Assembly (NCBI GenBank): GCA_036260415.1 | Contig: DASZZX010000090.1 | Coordinates: forward strand, 1 to 13,694 | Direction of reading: 5' to 3' | Length of the DNA: 13,694 nt | DNA from: DASZZX01 sp036260415 | Lineage (GTDB): Bacteria; Actinomycetota; Nitriliruptoria; Nitriliruptorales; JAHWKO01 | Part shown: positions 12,406-13,694 of the stretch, one piece after another | Layout: the number at the start of each line of letters is the position of its first letter | Numbering within the stretch: the stretch's first letter is position 1 | Made by a program: the position numbers and the translations under genes | Notes under the pieces: model-generated | Told to the model about the DNA's origin: nothing | Seen by the model: the letters and a program-made list of their open reading frames with translations, nothing else | Database searches by the model: none

Positions 12406-13694
12406 GTGCGCACGGAGACGGAGCCCGGGGATCGAACGGCCGGGCAGGGGCCGGGGGACGTCGAGGCATCCCTGCACAGGCGGTCCGTCGCGTTGCTCGT
12501 CGGGGCGCGCCAGGCTCTGGATCGTCTGCCACCGGCGTGGCGGCGGGCGCTCGTGGCGATCGTCGTGCTGCGGCTCGCCCTCGCGGTCGCCGCGTTCACC
12601 TTCGGAGGGCTCCTCCAGGGGCTGCCCGACGTCGACGTCGACCCGGTGTTCGGCAGCGGATTCTCGGGCTGGCGTGGACACAGTCCGGAGGACGAGGGGA
12701 TGGGCCTGCTCGGTGCCGGCCTGGAGCGATTCGACGCGCTGTGGTACCTGGCGATAGCCGAGGACGGTTACCCGGCGGCGACGGCCGACGAGGTGCCCTC
12801 CGCGGCTGCCTTCTTCCCGGGCTTCCCCCTGGTGGTGGGCGTCCTCGGACGGCTCCTTGTCGGCCACTACTACCTCGCCGCGAGCCTGGTGGGGCTCGCG
12901 TCCGCGGTCGCGGCGCTGGCTGGCGTGCACCGCCTGGTGGAGGAGGAGACCGCTGACCCGGACCTGGCGCGTCGCGCGCTCATGACGGTCGCGGTGTTCC
13001 CGTCCGCGTTCTTCCTCGTCGCGCCCTACAGCGAGGGCCTGTTCCTCGCCACGTCCGCGTGGGCGCTGGTGTGGGCGCGGCGGGGCGGGTGGGCGCGGGC
13101 GGGATGGCTGGCAGGGGCGGCGGCGCTGACCCGCAACGTCGGGGTCCTGCTCGTGCTGCCACTACTGCTGGAGGCGTGGCGGCAGCGGCGCGAGGGCCGC
13201 CACACGGGTCCGGCCGTGTGGTTCGCTGCGGTCGCGGGCGCCCCGCTGGGCCTGATGCTCTTCGCCGGTTTCGGATGGCTGCGTTTCGGCACGCCACTGG
13301 GCACGGTCGAGGCCCAGACCGGCTGGGAACGCGAGTGGAGCCTGCCCACAGCCTCGTTGGGCGACGCGTGGCGCTTCGCGATCGACACGCCCGGCCTGTA
13401 CCCCAGCGGCTACCACACCATGGACCTGATCATCTTCGCGGCCGTCGGGGGGGCGGTCGTGTGGCTGCTGCGGCGCGCGCCGCTCCCCTACTCGGCGTAC
13501 GCCGCGGCGCACGTGCTGGCGTGGCTGGTGTACCCGTTCCCGGGGCGTCCGCTCATGTCGGTGTACCGCTTCGCACTCGGCGTGGCACCGTTGGCCTGGG
13601 CGTTCGGTGCGTGGACGCGACGGCGAGGCGTCGCGACCGTGTGGGATGGCTGCTCGGCGGCGCTGACCCGCAACGTCGGGGTCCTGCTCGTGCT
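12406..13694 (+). CDS. PIG-V-like mannosyltransferase, partial at window end
   Basis: At least 429 residues with no stop before the edge. A soluble N-terminal 45 residues (MRTETEPGDRT start) leads to the first helix (ALVAIVVLRLALAVAAF). The first outer loop carries ERFDALWYLAIAEDGYP with Asp110, the acidic motif of PIG-V-type GT-C enzymes, then AAFFPGFPLVVG (134-145). Many helices follow, with VAVFPSAFFLVAPYSEGLFL and GAAALTRNVGVLLVLP as further family marks (compare LTR-x-x-G in PIG-V proteins). The enzyme should transfer mannose from polyprenyl-phosphate-mannose to an outer acceptor. GTG 12406 is 7 nt after TATCCT and the frame is clean from there. The length already equals a normal bacterial member, so the natural stop should be close. 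The last 40 bp copy an internal part of the same gene, so the true C-terminus may be misassembled. Confidence 0.88.
   Translation, partial: MRTETEPGDRTAGQGPGDVEASLHRRSVALLVGARQALDRLPPAWRRALVAIVVLRLALAVAAFTFGGLLQGLPDVDVDPVFGSGFSGWRGHSPEDEGMGLLGAGLERFDALWYLAIAEDGYPAATADEVPSAAAFFPGFPLVVGVLGRLLVGHYYLAASLVGLASAVAALAGVHRLVEEETADPDLARRALMTVAVFPSAFFLVAPYSEGLFLATSAWALVWARRGGWARAGWLAGAAALTRNVGVLLVLPLLLEAWRQRREGRHTGPAVWFAAVAGAPLGLMLFAGFGWLRFGTPLGTVEAQTGWEREWSLPTASLGDAWRFAIDTPGLYPSGYHTMDLIIFAAVGGAVVWLLRRAPLPYSAYAAAHVLAWLVYPFPGRPLMSVYRFALGVAPLAWAFGAWTRRRGVATVWDGCSAALTRNVGVLLV
13118..13157. repeat. Direct repeat, internal copy (40 bp)
   Basis: Identical to 13655-13694. Here it encodes AALTRNVGVLLVL in its normal place inside the PIG-V-like protein. 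A further 10-bp match (GGGATGGCTG, 13101-13110) precedes it. Confidence 0.9.
13655..13694. repeat. Direct repeat, terminal copy (40 bp)
   Basis: Exact copy of 13118-13157, ending at the last base of the window, 537 bp downstream and in the same frame. The 10-bp partner GGGATGGCTG is at 13643-13652, separated by 2 nt instead of 7. Most likely an assembly-end artefact. Confidence 0.9.

Overview
The window is very GC-rich (clearly above 70 % by eye) and has strong G/C bias at third codon positions, GTG starts, NarL-type and actinobacterial-style two-component genes, GT-C mannosyltransferase-like genes and many apparently leaderless genes with a TANNNT -10 box 6-8 nt before the start codon. This points to a high-GC actinomycete (Actinomycetota), probably from a draft or metagenomic contig. 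I cannot assign a genus. Thirteen protein genes can be supported; most other long reading frames are antisense shadows.

Left part (1-6541), mostly minus strand. From right to left in transcription order: a secreted or anchored low-complexity protein (6277-5468), a membrane sensor kinase with HisKA_3-type core (5404-4313), its overlapping NarL-type response regulator (4325-3669), a 375-bp gene-free stretch carrying a palindromic tandem repeat (3488-3665), a seven-helix orphan histidine kinase (3293-1518), and an anchored cupredoxin-like protein whose copper site looks destroyed (1359-331). The first 330 bases hold no gene but contain strong hairpins.

Middle part (6542-9873), strands alternating gene by gene: a small CopZ-like metal-binding protein (+), tyrosyl-tRNA synthetase (-), a small zinc-ribbon protein (+), an AlaX-type alanyl-tRNA editing protein (-), and a zinc-ribbon membrane protein (+). 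Two genes here guard translation quality (charging of tRNA-Tyr, clearing of mischarged tRNA-Ala); the two zinc-ribbon proteins have no known role.

Right part (9769-13694), envelope glycosylation: two tandem paralogous GT87/DUF2029-like membrane glycosyltransferases joined by a GTGA overlap (-), and a divergent PIG-V-like mannosyltransferase (+) that runs off the window. Together they suggest polyprenyl-phosphate-sugar-dependent glycosylation of a lipoglycan, polysaccharide or protein outside the membrane.

No defence system, CRISPR array, phage, insertion sequence, tRNA or rRNA was found. The observations most worth checking are the copper-ligand loss in the cupredoxin, the leaderless TANNNT promoter pattern with two divergent pairs whose -10 boxes share one TA step, the repeat at 3488-3665, the AlaX Cys-to-Asp change, and a 40-bp exact copy of an internal segment at the very end of the window that looks like an assembly artefact.
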